From: Mastigocoleus sp. MO_188.B34
GTDB taxonomy: Bacteria; Cyanobacteriota; Cyanobacteriia; Cyanobacteriales; Nostocaceae
Length of the DNA stretch: 45,808 nt
Direction: 5' to 3'
NCBI RefSeq assembly: GCF_030065675.1
Contig: NZ_JASJDK010000024.1
Location: 1 to 45,808 of the forward strand
Numbering within the stretch: the first letter of the stretch is position 1; each line of letters opens with the position of its first letter. The position numbers and the translations under genes are program-made. This document shows, one piece after another, positions 1 through 8,425 of the stretch. Under the pieces are notes generated by a model. The model saw only the letters and a program-made list of their open reading frames with translations, made no database searches and was not told where the DNA came from.

Positions 1-21
1 TGAAAGTAAGCGCGTCAACAT

Positions 22-384
22 CTAAGTATGACAAAGTTGTAAACTTTTTTGCATTTGCTCAAATAAAAACTCGGTTGATTCTTCAAGATTTGTTACGAAA
101 ATACCAACTTCACTTTCTCGATCGGATGTTAGCCATAATCCTTTGAGAACAACTTCCACTAAATCCTCATCGCAACGATATAACTCGACTCTATCTTCTT
201 GTTCGAGGTTAAATGCTTGAGGTATATACTTTCCAGCTAAAAGAAAAGATGCGCTACTTGATTCTAAATATATTGGTGTATCACTTCGCATAGCTAGGGC
301 AACTCTGATATTTACCCATTTCTCTAAAGATTCATCTAAACGCTCTAAGTTAAAATTATTCTCAGTGTAAGTTAGCTTTAACAT
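22..384 (-). CDS. Small conserved cyanobacterial protein (alr0857-like)
   Basis: This 120-residue acidic protein has no signal peptide and no membrane segment. Its start (LKLTYTE) and the run around GLWLTSDRESEVGIFV resemble a small family annotated in Nostocales as alr0857-like; that is from memory and not checked. The ATG lies 9 bases from an opposing ORF that I regard as spurious. The gene ends close to the window edge, so its downstream neighbour is not visible. Function is unknown. The mix of alternating beta-type and charged segments suggests a compact soluble domain. Confidence 0.6.
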   Translation of the reverse strand: MLKLTYTENNFNLERLDESLEKWVNIRVALAMRSDTPIYLESSSASFLLAGKYIPQAFNLEQEDRVELYRCDEDLVEVVLKGLWLTSDRESEVGIFVTNLEESTEFLFEQMQKSLQLCHT

Positions 385-618
385 ATCAATTTCTTGAAAT
401 CAGCCATAAGTTTATTTCTACTGTTCCGATTTCCTTATTCGCTGAGAACAGCTTATTGCAATTTAATTTCCCCAATCTTATCCTATGCATTGGTCACATC
501 TTTCTTAACAATCTTAAAAAGATTATTCAACAGGGCTCTCAAACCACGAGGGGTGAGAGACACTTTACAAATTTTACTTTATTCTTCTTGCTCAAAACAT
601 AGTTTTATTGATAATTAA

Positions 619-1406
619 TTACGAAGGAATAAGGGTTGGGAAAAATGTGAGCAAGTACTCTCGCAAATGTTGATAAAGATCTGCCTAATGGATAGCAACC
701 TTATCGACCACTAATTGTTAAATAGGCTATAAAATATGAACCTATGCAATTGGGATAAACCATCGAAATGGAAAAAATCCTCGAACTCTTGCTTGGAAGT
801 AACAATAGCAAGTGTCAGAAGCTTAAAATACAATTGCTCACCTTGTGTTGAGTCAGGAGAGTTTGGGTCTTAGAAAAATTTCACAAAGTACAAATGAACT
901 ATTAAACTAGTATACACAAGATGATGACGTTTGAGATGAAATAATATTGTAATGACTTTCGCGCAGCGGTACTAGCAATAATATATATCCTGCATATTTC
1001 TTTACTACTAAAAAATTACAGTTTTTTAATTTATAAATGTCTATAGATGTGATAAGGCGAATAGTTATGACAAAAGTCATAAATTTTGTATGACATTTGT
1101 CTCTATAAGGAAAACAAAATATAGGCTAAATTACAAATAGTTCGCAAAAAAAAGGTTAATTTTCAGGAACTATCATTAAATATTGCTTACCTTCAGATAC
1201 ATGACATTAGCAAAAGTTATTGTGAATTTGACTAATGCAGGTAGTTCGCTACTTGTGAATAGATTATTCGATTAAATTTGCGAACACAATACTACCCAAT
1301 AGGGTGAAGTCTCACGCAGTCAATTCATCATAAACTGGATTGCAACTAGTTATTTTTAGCTAGTGAAAATCATATTCGGTAGTTAAATCCACTCCCTGAC
1401 TCGGCA
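619..1406. other. AT-rich intergenic stretch, no convincing gene
   Basis: Stops are frequent in all frames. The only short ORF I noted is a 27-codon one at 768-851 (MEKILELLLGSNN...), with no ribosome-binding site and no recognisable family. A small inverted repeat (ACTAG...CTAGT) lies near 1345-1365. I see no RNA gene. Confidence 0.5.
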
Positions 1407-1556
1407 ATGAATACAAAAGACAAATCAGAACTGAAGTTAGCTTACCAAACAACTGCGGAAATAGCCTCTGCTATTGCAATTGTATTGAGTGCAGTCAAAG
1501 AACATCAGAGCATGGAAGAATTCATTAACAATTTTTTCATCGATAGCAATAATTGA
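1407..1556 (+). CDS. Possible small protein, 49 aa
   Basis: An ATG-initiated ORF of 49 codons encodes a helical, mildly amphipathic peptide (MNTKDKSELKLAYQTTAEIA at its start, then an alanine/isoleucine-rich stretch and an acidic tail ending in DSNN). It is too short to recognise. It stands alone in an otherwise non-coding stretch and has no clear Shine-Dalgarno sequence. Codon use looks similar to nearby genes, which is the only argument for it being real. It could equally be chance. Confidence 0.3.
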   Translation: MNTKDKSELKLAYQTTAEIASAIAIVLSAVKEHQSMEEFINNFFIDSNN

Positions 1557-1620
1557 ATTAGGAACTTCTGAAGCTCGCAGTTAACACAACCAAATAATAT
1601 ATATTGCCATTTCATCATTG

Positions 1621-1644
1621 AGAGACGTAGCGTGCTGCGTCTCT
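1621..1644. repeat. Hairpin repeat (AGAGACG...CGTCTCT)
   Basis: A 24-base near-perfect palindrome with arms AGAGACG and CGTCTCT and a core rich in AGC/GCT. Related sequences occur at 3045-3070 (weaker) and as the ends of the element at 14213-14279. This type of gagacg-ended hairpin is a common dispersed repeat in filamentous cyanobacteria. Confidence 0.6.
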
Positions 1645-2527
1645 ATGTTTTTGTACTGTGTCTCTAAGAGTATTTTTGTGGATGATGAATCTTAGGAATT
1701 TACGTGGCGTGCAAATCAGTTCGATTGCATATATTTGAACTTTTGTAGATTACAAGACTACAACCCTGAGGGAAGCTCAAATATATTCTTGTCAAACATT
1801 ATTTAAGCTTATTTGCAATATAGTTAATGATTATTAAATCAGTTGATTTTTGCTCCAAAATAGTTACAATAGATACAGAAATAAAACGAATGACTTTAAT
1901 GTAAATTTGGAGACTAATTTTAATTTGGATGAATTGTAAAGATGGAAGTGGGGAATTAACTTGAAATTAAAAAAATGCCCTGTTGATAAAAGCCTTTCTA
2001 GGTTTTCATGAATAGGTGAACTAGCAAGACTCAAAGTAGGCAAATATCAAGCGTGTTTTGTCTTCATGAGAAATTGCATTTGCTCTAATAATTACTTGAT
2101 ATCTGATTTTAAGCGTCTGATTGCAGGGTATTAACTTAATTACAAAGTGAGTGCTATAAGGTTTTGCCAAATAACTTCCTATACGTAATTCCAAAAATAA
2201 GCTTCTTTTGTATCCAACACAGAAACTGAAGTTAATTTCCAAATAACTTAATTTCTCGGTAGTTTAATTTCCCGCTAGAGTAGTTTCCCAATTAAATCCC
2301 GGTTTTAAATTACCATCGGGTATTGAGGAAAATGAAAAATATAGGAGAAAATAACTAGGTCAAAACATAAAAGTTCAAGAAAATCAACTTTATAAGCAAG
2401 TATGGGTTTGATATTGAAAAATTCTTTCAAATTTGGCAGTAAGTCAAATAATCACCTATTCTCTTTTTTTCTAGATATTCTTACGCTTAGGCAAAAAATA
2501 AAGTAAAAAATCAAAAGTAAAAACTCA

Positions 2528-2533
2528 GGAGGC
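2528..2533 (+). promoter_or_regulatory. Strong ribosome-binding site of the DUF4278 gene
   Basis: A perfect AGGAGG lies 3 bases before the ATG region (AGGAGGCTTT-ATG). Such a full Shine-Dalgarno is unusual in this window and fixes the start of the gene at 2537. Confidence 0.8.
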
Positions 2534-2536
2534 TTT

Positions 2537-2950
2537 ATGAAACTTACTTACCGTGGTGTAGCATATGAATACACTCCAATCCCAGTTAAGATGACTCCTG
2601 GTGAAGTTGGTGGTAAATATCGGGGTGTACCTTGGAGACATTACCAAGCTGAGTCTATTCCAACAATGCACCAAAACTTTGCTCGATTAAAGTATCGGGG
2701 TGTTGCTTACTGTATTGGGGAACCTCAAAATATTCAAGAACGGGAAGATGCTGTAACTTTACAAGAACGTTATGCTGCGAGTGCTCATAAAGTTAATAAC
2801 GTCTTTAAGTCTAGGGATGAATTAACCAAGACTCATCTATCAAATATCCGCAAAAATTTAGAGCGTCGTTTGCAGCTTGCAAAGCAAAGAGGAGATACAA
2901 ATTTAATTGATTTATTAGAAGAAGAAGCGAAGCAGATCGCATTTGGTTGA
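2537..2950 (+). CDS. DUF4278 domain-containing protein
   Basis: This 137-residue cyanobacterial family protein opens with the diagnostic MKLTYRGVAYEY. The YRGV motif recurs at about residues 29-35 (KYRGVPWRH) and 52-60 (KYRGVAYCIG). The second half is a basic, helical segment (NIRKNLERRLQLAKQRG). The three YRGV units look like short beta-hairpin repeats of a small soluble protein. Members of this family are small and of unknown function. A further YRGVAYYY unit lies just downstream in another frame (2964-3005), suggesting that the C-terminus has been altered by a frameshift. The perfect AGGAGG in front supports the start. Confidence 0.85.
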   Translation: MKLTYRGVAYEYTPIPVKMTPGEVGGKYRGVPWRHYQAESIPTMHQNFARLKYRGVAYCIGEPQNIQEREDAVTLQERYAASAHKVNNVFKSRDELTKTHLSNIRKNLERRLQLAKQRGDTNLIDLLEEEAKQIAFG

Positions 2951-2951
2951 T

Positions 2952-3005
2952 ATCCCAAAATTTTGTTATCGAGGTGTAGCATACTACTACCCTGTCAAGT
3001 TTTAG
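2952..3005 (+). pseudogene. Out-of-frame extra YRGVAYYY unit of DUF4278 gene
   Basis: Immediately after the stop of the DUF4278 gene, the +1 frame reads IPKFCYRGVAYYYPVKF and then a stop. This is a fourth copy of the repeat motif of the upstream protein. It has no start of its own. It looks like the remains of a longer C-terminus, or of a tandem gene copy, cut off by a frameshift near 2940-2950. Confidence 0.5.
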
Positions 3006-3040
3006 TATCAAACTTCAAAATGTTCAACATTATAGATTGA

Positions 3041-3616
3041 TCAGAGAGACGTAGTATGGTGCATCTCTAGAGAGTTTTGGGTATTTGTATACCTCTCTGA
3101 ATATAGTTCGTAGCTGGAAAAAGCTGGTTTTTGCTGTTCAATAATCTCTCTAACTAAATTTAGATCGATGTGGTGAGATTCGGGAACGCGTAGATTGACA
3201 ATAAAATTATAGGGACGTCCACCCCCCAATATCGAATCTTCGCCTATATGGGTTGTTCCTAAAACAAAGCCATCATTAAAAATTTCTCGAACTACGATTT
3301 GTTCTAAAGGTAAATCTGTGTAATAGTGCAGGTACAAGCGTAGACCGTATTTTGTTCCATGCCAACGGTAAAGAGCGATCGCATTCCTAATCAATCGTCT
3401 TTGGGTTTTTAGATCACAGCGACTGTCAATATCCCAAGCAACCGCAACCCATTTTGCAAGAAAAGGAAGCAATGCTGATGGTGCAGTTAAAGGGTCGAGA
3501 TAAGCCCACATCGTATCTATTGTTTGAACGACAGGGTCAAAAGCTTGTTCAAAAATGCTGAGTAATCGCCCGATAAAATCTACTTCCCGGTAAATAGCGG
3601 GTAGAAAATTTGTATA
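3041..3616 (-). pseudogene. Phage-tail/eCIS tail protein (TIGR02242-like), 5' end lost
   Basis: The reading frame is open from about 3616 and gives YTNFLPAIYREVDFIGRLLS, then FEQAFDPVV and WAYLDPLTAPSALLPFLAKW. These are the hallmarks of the P2 gpI-like tail protein found in contractile injection systems, which connects baseplate and spike/tail-fibre components. No ATG, GTG or TTG occurs in this frame before the internal ATG at 3509-3511 (156 aa), and that start would skip the conserved first 35 or more residues. Directly upstream, in another frame, lies the beginning of a baseplate-J gene, so a deletion removed the real start. The C-terminal half (DLNLVREIIEQQKPAFSSYELY) is intact. A functional product is unlikely. 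Confidence 0.75.
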
Positions 3617-3759
3617 GTAATTCCCGGATCGCTGGGGTTATGATTAGTCCATTCCGGACAGTAGCGAGGAATACGGAGAATACATTCTTCGACTAAGTCT
3701 TTAAATGTGCGATCGTCTAGATCGGATTTTGGTAATTTGGGTAAAAATTCAAAGTCCAT
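3580..3759 (-). pseudogene. Baseplate J-like protein, first 48 codons only
   Basis: Starting at the ATG at 3757-3759, the frame reads MDFEFLPKLPKSDLDDRTFK, then LVEECILRIPRYCPEW and NHNPSDPGIT. This is the characteristic N-terminus of the large baseplate-assembly (gpJ-like, TIGR02243) protein of cyanobacterial and other contractile injection systems, normally many hundreds of residues long. After SDPGIT (about 3616) the similarity stops: the frame runs 11 unrelated codons to a TAG at 3580. The downstream sequence is the tail-protein gene in another frame. The gene is therefore a deletion remnant. Confidence 0.75.
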
Positions 3760-3878
3760 GCTTTATCGGTTATCAGTTAACAGTTATCAGGAATGAGGAG
3801 ATGGAATGAATTTATCAACTCATCACTTATTACTCATCACTCATTACTCATTACTTGTTTATCTCTATAGAAAATATA
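3760..3878. repeat. Short tandem repeats (TTACTCA/CATCACT type)
   Basis: Between the baseplate-J remnant and gp25 lies a low-complexity tract of imperfect 7- to 8-base units (CTCATCACT, TTACTCA), preceded by TTATCAGTTAACAGTTATCAG. Such short tandemly repeated repetitive sequences are typical of intergenic DNA in filamentous cyanobacteria. No gene is seen here. Confidence 0.6.
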
Positions 3879-4295
3879 TTATTCCCGTGGTGTGAGATAA
3901 AAGGGATATACTAAACTGCGAATATCATGACTGTTTTTGGGTTGATAGGTAATTACAATATCTACTTTTCCCCTAATTGGATCTGGATCTGTGCGTACTT
4001 CTTTGAGAATTATTCGTGGTTCCCACATCTCTAATGCTTCTTCCACATACAGACGAATCAATAATAAAGTTTGGGTATTGAGGGGTTCAAACACTAATTC
4101 AGATAAACGCGAACCAAAATTGGGACGATATACTCGTTCTCCCAAATCTGTCTGGAGAATGACTGCGATCGATTCTTCTATATTTGGTTGGTCAGCACTG
4201 AGTTGAATCCCTCCCTGTACATTCATTCGTAATGGGAAACCCAATCCCGTACCGATATAGTCTGGTTCTTGTAGATAATCTATTTCTTGTGACAT
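3879..4295 (-). CDS. GPW/gp25-family baseplate wedge protein
   Basis: A 138-residue protein with the gp25 fold seen in T4-like baseplates, type VI secretion (TssE) and extracellular contractile injection systems. Recognisable parts are the N-terminal GTGLGFPLRMN, the central ESIAVILQTDLGERVYRP followed by NFGSRLSELVFEP, and the C-terminal beta strands (GKVDIVITY). Length is normal for the family and the frame is intact. It lies directly upstream of the baseplate-J and tail-protein remnants, in the usual order of injection-system loci. With its partner genes destroyed it is probably a leftover of a no longer functional particle, although complete genes for other components could lie elsewhere in the genome. 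Confidence 0.85.
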   Translation of the reverse strand: MSQEIDYLQEPDYIGTGLGFPLRMNVQGGIQLSADQPNIEESIAVILQTDLGERVYRPNFGSRLSELVFEPLNTQTLLLIRLYVEEALEMWEPRIILKEVRTDPDPIRGKVDIVITYQPKNSHDIRSLVYPFYLTPRE

Positions 4296-4310
4296 TACGT
4301 TTACGTCCCT

Positions 4311-4355
4311 GAACTTGAATATCTTGAGCTTGAATATCTTGAAGTTGAATAATTA
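4311..4355. repeat. 15-bp tandem repeat, three units
   Basis: Units GAACTTGAATATCTT (4311-4325), GAGCTTGAATATCTT (4326-4340) and a degenerate third copy (4341-4355) follow each other without gaps. They lie just upstream of the gp25 start, between it and the truncated gene at 4380. Confidence 0.65.
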
Positions 4356-4379
4356 GTTCATATAACTGATTACTTTCAG

Positions 4380-4742
4380 CTAGTTAAATTGAGGTGGTAG
4401 CTCAAGTGGTGATAGTTCTGGAGGTGCAGGTTTATTTGAGGATTTTGCATTTTTGCGATCGCTACCTGTAGATGTATTCGATGTCCCAGGATTATTAATA
4501 GTTGTAGAAGATTTTCTTTGTTTTGGTAGAGTTGATTCGACAGTTTGAATGATTACTGATTGAGTTTTTTCCTCCCCAGCTTTATTGGTGACTTTTAAGG
4601 TAATTGTTTCACTGCTTGGTGGTTTACTTAATTTATATTGAGTAATTGAATCTTTATGACCCACTACTCCAGGTGCAGGAAGTATTTCAACTTTGATATC
4701 TTCACCGTTTTTTACTTCCCAAGATAAATTAATAGGGAGCAT
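4380..4742 (-). pseudogene. C-terminal remnant of an injection-locus protein, cut by IS
   Basis: The frame gives INLSWEVKNGEDIKVEILPA, PGVVGHKDSITQYKLSKPP and TITLKVTNKAGEEKTQSVII, an immunoglobulin-like beta-sandwich. A Ser/Pro-rich tail follows. The apparent ATG and first three residues are supplied by the end of the insertion sequence (inverted repeat at 4735-4756), so the native protein continued further upstream. On the far side of the IS only about 30 bases remain before the kinase gene, and in the matching frame they contain a stop after roughly ten codons. The N-terminal part is therefore missing. Its place next to gp25 suggests it belonged to the injection-system locus. I do not recognise the family. 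Confidence 0.55.
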
Positions 4743-4761
4743 CTACTTTTGGCAGAAACAC

Positions 4762-5833
4762 TCAAATAACAAGTAAGCCATTAAGATAGGCGCAGCGAAC
4801 AGACAGAATTTGATTAACACTTTCAATATTCCACTGTGCCCCAGAAATTTTAATCCTTGCTCCAATCTGTTTAATAGCAGACTCAACTGCTCCAGAACCG
4901 ATAGAACAAAGTTTTTCTTCTTGGTAACAGTTATGGTTAACAATTCGAGAGTTATGTTTATCAAGATAAGCAATGAAGTTCTTAACTTGTTTACCTCGGC
5001 AATTACTAAATAAAGCCTTCGTTTCCTCAACTTTACCTTGCCACAATAGAGTTTCAGCAGTTTTAAGGCGCTTTAAAGAACCACCAACTTTATAAAGATT
5101 TTCCACCAAGTGATACCAATCTAAAATTTCCCAACGTTCAAATTGCTCAGTTCCAAACTCTTTGACTAAATTCCAAACTCCACTCCACTATGACCATCTC
5201 CCAAGCAAACAAGTGGGTTCACCAGACGCTGACTGTTGACATAATCAATTAATGATTGATTGTCATCGAAAAATGCACCATAGTAAATTCCTTGCAAACG
5301 GATAGCTTTATAGTCTCGCCAGTAACAACCTTGTTTTGGCTTGCCTCGTAGTCGAACTTTACCTCCATCTACACTCACTTCTGAAACGGATTGTTTTGCT
5401 TGTGGTAGTTGAAAATCTTGTTCGAGGACTAATTTTTGTTGTGTTGAGTGACTTACCTTTACCCCTGTCAATGCTTCAATTTCTGATTCTGTATTTTGAT
5501 ATGATTCGTTCGCTGATAATCTTAAACAACACTTAGAAAGTAATGGACTCAATCGACTTCTTGGTTTAACACCCAACTTTTGTAACTGTTTAGACTTTAA
5601 TTTCAGTATCCCGACCAGACTTGTTATTTTCCTGGTTTTACCTATTTTTGTTCCAGTTGTTTGTTCAATAAAAAAAGGGCTATCTCAGGGCTGACATACT
5701 CCAATACTTGCCTTCGAACTGTTTTTTCTATTTCTTCAAGATTTGTTAACTGGTTTTTATCAACTTCTTCGTACAACAATCCTGCAAGCTCTTGTAAGCA
5801 AGCTTTTATACGTTGTTGTTTCTCTTGGTTCAT
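4762..5833 (-). pseudogene. ISKra4-family transposase, frameshifted
   Basis: Three segments form one transposase: 5833-5642 (LEEIEKTVRRQVLEYVSPEI), about 5650-5166 (LTGVKVSHSTQQKL, SVDGGKVRLRGKPKQG, CLGDGHSGV) and about 5180-4762 (ILDWYHLVENLYKVGGSLKR, IGSGAVESAIKQIG). The DDE residues are likely D of VDGGK, D of LGDGH and E of AVESA. The first break, at an AAAAA run before a TAG, needs a -1 shift and could be programmed slippage. The second, near 5187, is a clear mutation: on the coding strand GTGGA is duplicated, shifting HSGVWNL out of frame. The enzyme is therefore probably inactive. Confidence 0.8.
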
Positions 5834-5836
5834 ATA

Positions 5837-5871
5837 GCGATGCCTTCGGCTATGCCCTTCGGGCTTATCGC
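5837..5871. repeat. Nested hairpin repeat inside the IS
   Basis: The stretch begins GCGAT and ends ATCGC and contains the inner hairpins GCCTTCGGC and GCCCTTCGGGC. Repeats of this type are dispersed in many cyanobacterial genomes. It lies between the transposase start and the right inverted repeat. Confidence 0.5.
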
Positions 5872-5988
5872 ACCCCAGCTTAACTTCTTTGTCTCATATT
5901 ACATCCCTTCTTGCATTTTCCCAGAAATGGTAAATCTTCCAAAAGTGGATGCTCCCGTTTGTGAGAAATGCGGGATACCTGTTTAGGA

Positions 5989-7299
5989 CTACCAAAATTT
6001 TAACCAATCTGCTATTTCATTTATCAACCAATAACGTTCTATGGTTGATAAAGGAGTAGTGGTGATTTTTTTATTTTTAATTAATTCAATAGTTACACCC
6101 ATAGGTGCTGAAGCCAATTTTTTATTCTGTTGGTAAATTTCTTGAATATGTTTATTTTTACCAGTTTTTCGCCAATAACAAAACCCAAATAATTCCCATC
6201 TGATTTCAAATTTTTTATTATTGAAACAAATGTTATTTTCTACAAAGCCAGGTAATATCAACCAAGTGATGATTAAAGTACTAATTATAAAAGATACCCA
6301 ACCCACCAAAACACTTACTACACCACCAGTATTGAGCATTAAAAGTAACCATAGAAATAAAGATAATGTACCTCCTTCAAATACCAATTGAATCGCATTT
6401 TTTTTAGTGGGAATATAGATTTCTAATTCATCTAATGATTTGATTATCAACGCTGTAGCATGGGAAACATCAGTGTTTGTATTATTTGTTGCTAGCTCGT
6501 TTTTTTCAAGTGTTTTGAGTGCCTCCGCTGCCCTCCCAAAGCGGTAGTCCAAATTAGGTTCAGTCATTTGCTGCAACCACCTGACAAAGCCAGGGTTTAA
6601 TTTGACAAGATGGGAAAATTGTATCTTCGAATCAAACTGTGGCAAATCTGCTGGTGAAATACCAGTCGCTAAATTTATCAAAGTCGCTCCCAATGCATAG
6701 AGATCCGATGCAGCTGTCGCCCGTCCACCAAACTGCTCTAAAGGCGCATATCCATAAGTACCAACGACTGTAAATGTTGCACCTTCTGCTGCAACATGGT
6801 ATTGAACAGCACCAAAGTCAACTAAGTAAATTTGATTTTTATTTGTTGATTCGTCTAATAATAAATTGCTGGGTTTGATATCACGATGCAAAACAGGTGG
6901 GTTGAGTGTATGAAGGTAAATCAGGATTTTTAAAACTGCGATCGCTATTTCCCTGACCTGGGCTTCACTAAAAGTTTTCCCAGAAGCAAGCAATTCCTTA
7001 ATAGATTTGGCTGGTATGTATTCCTGAACTAAAGCAAAATATATAACATCGCCCTCAAGAACAAAATCATCGTAATATTGAGGAATGCGGGGATGGTCCA
7101 ATTGTCGCAGTATCTTCGCTTCGCGTTCGAAAAGCGGTATATTATACCACTGTAATTGGTCGTTAGCTGTCAGCAGTTTAACAACAACTTGCTCTTGATT
7201 TTTCAAATCCCGTGCTAACCAAGTTTGACGAATCGCACTTTTACCCAGCACTTTTTGAAGTTGATACCGTTCTACTAATATTTCCTGCGCTTGTAACAT
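5989..7299 (-). CDS. Membrane-anchored Ser/Thr protein kinase
   Basis: A 436-residue Hanks-type kinase. Residues about 11-270 form the kinase domain, with the ATP-binding lysine in VVVKLL, catalytic loop HRDIKPSN, VDFGAVQ as the DFG segment and the activation-loop end GTYGYAPLEQ. The glycine loop (VLGKSAIRQTW) is poor in glycine. After a linker, two hydrophobic helices (about residues 308-360) anchor it in the membrane. The last roughly 80 residues form a soluble domain resembling small bacterial PH-like membrane-associated segments. The gene ends 32 bases from the IS. The start at 7297-7299 gives the usual N-terminus (ILVERYQLQKVLG). Its substrate is unknown. Confidence 0.88.
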   Translation of the reverse strand: MLQAQEILVERYQLQKVLGKSAIRQTWLARDLKNQEQVVVKLLTANDQLQWYNIPLFEREAKILRQLDHPRIPQYYDDFVLEGDVIYFALVQEYIPAKSIKELLASGKTFSEAQVREIAIAVLKILIYLHTLNPPVLHRDIKPSNLLLDESTNKNQIYLVDFGAVQYHVAAEGATFTVVGTYGYAPLEQFGGRATAASDLYALGATLINLATGISPADLPQFDSKIQFSHLVKLNPGFVRWLQQMTEPNLDYRFGRAAEALKTLEKNELATNNTNTDVSHATALIIKSLDELEIYIPTKKNAIQLVFEGGTLSLFLWLLLMLNTGGVVSVLVGWVSFIISTLIITWLILPGFVENNICFNNKKFEIRWELFGFCYWRKTGKNKHIQEIYQQNKKLASAPMGVTIELIKNKKITTTPLSTIERYWLINEIADWLKFW

Positions 7300-8045
7300 C
7301 GTACTCCGTTTGTTAAGAGGGGTACATTATTAGGAAGATCCAAATAATAAAATCTCCAACCGTTACACCGCTTTGCGGTGCGTGCTGTACGCCACGGTTA
7401 TTGGCGCGTGCCATACAAAGATATATTAGACCCGTCCATAAATTTATAACCCATACTGTACAAGCATTTCAAAGATTATTCATATGTATTCAATCAACGT
7501 AGGAATTGGGGTTTGAGATAGTTGATGATAGTTTAGAGAAAAAAGATAGAATTTTCAAATTTTAAGCATAAATATTATTTTTTATGCTGTAAAAGATTTA
7601 AAAGCTATATTTCATGGGCTTTTTAATCTAAAATATGAAATTTTATATTCTATCTTTCCGCAAATTTAATTTTTGGACAGGTCTATTGGGTACAACCTTT
7701 GCACACATCCTGCGGATGTTTGCACGCATCCGCAGGATGTTAGCGGTAGCGTGACGTTAGTCATACACGTAGTGCGTCCAAACGCCCTGGCGCGGGCTAA
7801 GGACTACTGGCGCTTTCTCCTGCAAGGGGAAAGCACTGGCAGATTTTATTTATTGGAAGTCCCTTACATCATATTATTTTTTATGTCTCTGACGGGAGGA
7901 AATTTAATTTGAATCATAATTTGGCAAAAAGGTCGCGATATACTTCATGACCTAATACGGTTGGCGTCAAGAAATTGATAGTCGCCCGACTGGTGGGGCG
8001 CTTGCTGATTTGAGCAGGTTTTTCCAAGGGGGAATTAATTTGTTT
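7300..8045. other. Repeat-rich non-coding stretch
   Basis: No convincing gene. It contains a CACCGC-TTT-GCGGTG hairpin (7366-7380) and a longer hairpin at 7705-7740. The ORF 7673-7912 is made largely of these repeats and is not accepted as a gene. Confidence 0.5.
7705..7740. repeat. GC-rich hairpin, 14-base arms
   Basis: Arms ACATCCTGCGGATG (7705-7718) and CATCCGCAGGATGT (7727-7740) are exact reverse complements around an 8-base loop. A shorter relative, TTTGCCGCA-TCC-TGCGGCAAA, lies at 8313-8333. They are probably members of a dispersed hairpin family. Confidence 0.7.
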
Positions 8046-8247
8046 TTAAACCAATATTTTTCTGAATAAGTATTTATAAGAAGTGATGAATAAAATCCAA
8101 ATCGCACCAATATGATTGTCCAACAGTTTGGAAAATGACAATGTTTCACGGACTAACCGTCCAGTTCTCTGGCGTAAGTTATTATTAAACCTCTCAATAT
8201 AATTACTCACGGTTCGCCCATTTAAAATTGAGTTAGAAAAAGCTTTT
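8046..8247 (-). pseudogene. IS1-family transposase, C-terminal remnant
   Basis: The minus-strand frame ends with NYIERFNNNLRQRTGRLVRE, then TLSFSKLLDNHIGAIW. This is the typical C-terminus of IS1-family transposases (InsB-like: ERFNN-LRQR--RLVR-TLSFSK). Upstream of about 8247 the frame runs into a GC-rich hairpin repeat with no similarity to the family, and no N-terminal part or terminal inverted repeats were found. It is therefore a decayed fragment of an insertion sequence. Confidence 0.75.
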
Positions 8248-8425
8248 TGGGCGCGCGTAGCGAACACACCTCCGGTGCTCCTCACGCTAGCTGCCGCGTG
8301 TCTTCCAAGCTGTTTGCCGCATCCTGCGGCAAAAAGCGGAAGCTGCGTACTAATGCGGCGTGTGCCGTACGCCACGAAGATGCCCTCCGGGGCTGGAGGG
8401 ACATGCGCGGAGCGATCGTTGGTTC
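8248..8425. repeat. GC-rich composite repeat interrupting the IS1 remnant
   Basis: Base composition rises sharply compared with the AT-rich surroundings. The segment carries the hairpin TTTGCCGCA-TCC-TGCGGCAAA (8313-8333), a GTGTGCCGTACGCCACGAAG stretch resembling one at about 7383-7398, and ends near a GCGATCG. Open frames across it on both strands are artefacts of the repeats. Confidence 0.6.

Larger units (their letters stand above)
1557..2536. other. Intergenic stretch with a hairpin repeat and one doubtful ORF
   Basis: It holds the palindrome at 1621-1644. It also holds a doubtful 73-codon minus-strand ORF at 2021-2242 (MEINFSFCVGYKRSLFLELR...), which has beta-type composition but no recognisable family or ribosome-binding site. 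The last 100 bases are the promoter/leader region of the DUF4278 gene and end in an AGGAGG sequence. Confidence 0.45.
4735..5956 (-). mobile_element. ISKra4-family insertion sequence, about 1.22 kb
   Basis: The boundaries are set by imperfect inverted repeats: GGGAGCATCTACTTTTGGCA at 4735-4754, and at 5956 going inward GGGAGCATCCACTTTTGGAA. These match at 18 of 20 positions. The element holds one minus-strand transposase gene in three frame segments and a small hairpin repeat (5837-5871) near its right end. No target-site duplication is visible: the left flank is ATAAATTAATA and the right flank is GTTTGTGAG. The adjoining gene at 4380 lost its N-terminus, so insertion may have gone with a deletion. 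Confidence 0.8.

Noticed and set aside
394-618. 74-codon plus-strand ORF
   Set aside because: It starts 9 bases from the divergent start of the gene at 22-384, has no ribosome-binding site, a hydrophobic patchwork composition, and no recognisable family.
5927-5986. Tiny plus-strand ORF with CEKCG motif at the IS right end
   Set aside because: It is 19 codons across the inverted repeat; the CxxC is probably chance.
7673-7912. 79-codon plus-strand ORF
   Set aside because: It is made mainly of the hairpin at 7705-7740 and repeat-like DNA; its HPADV/HPQDV peptides come from the palindrome arms.
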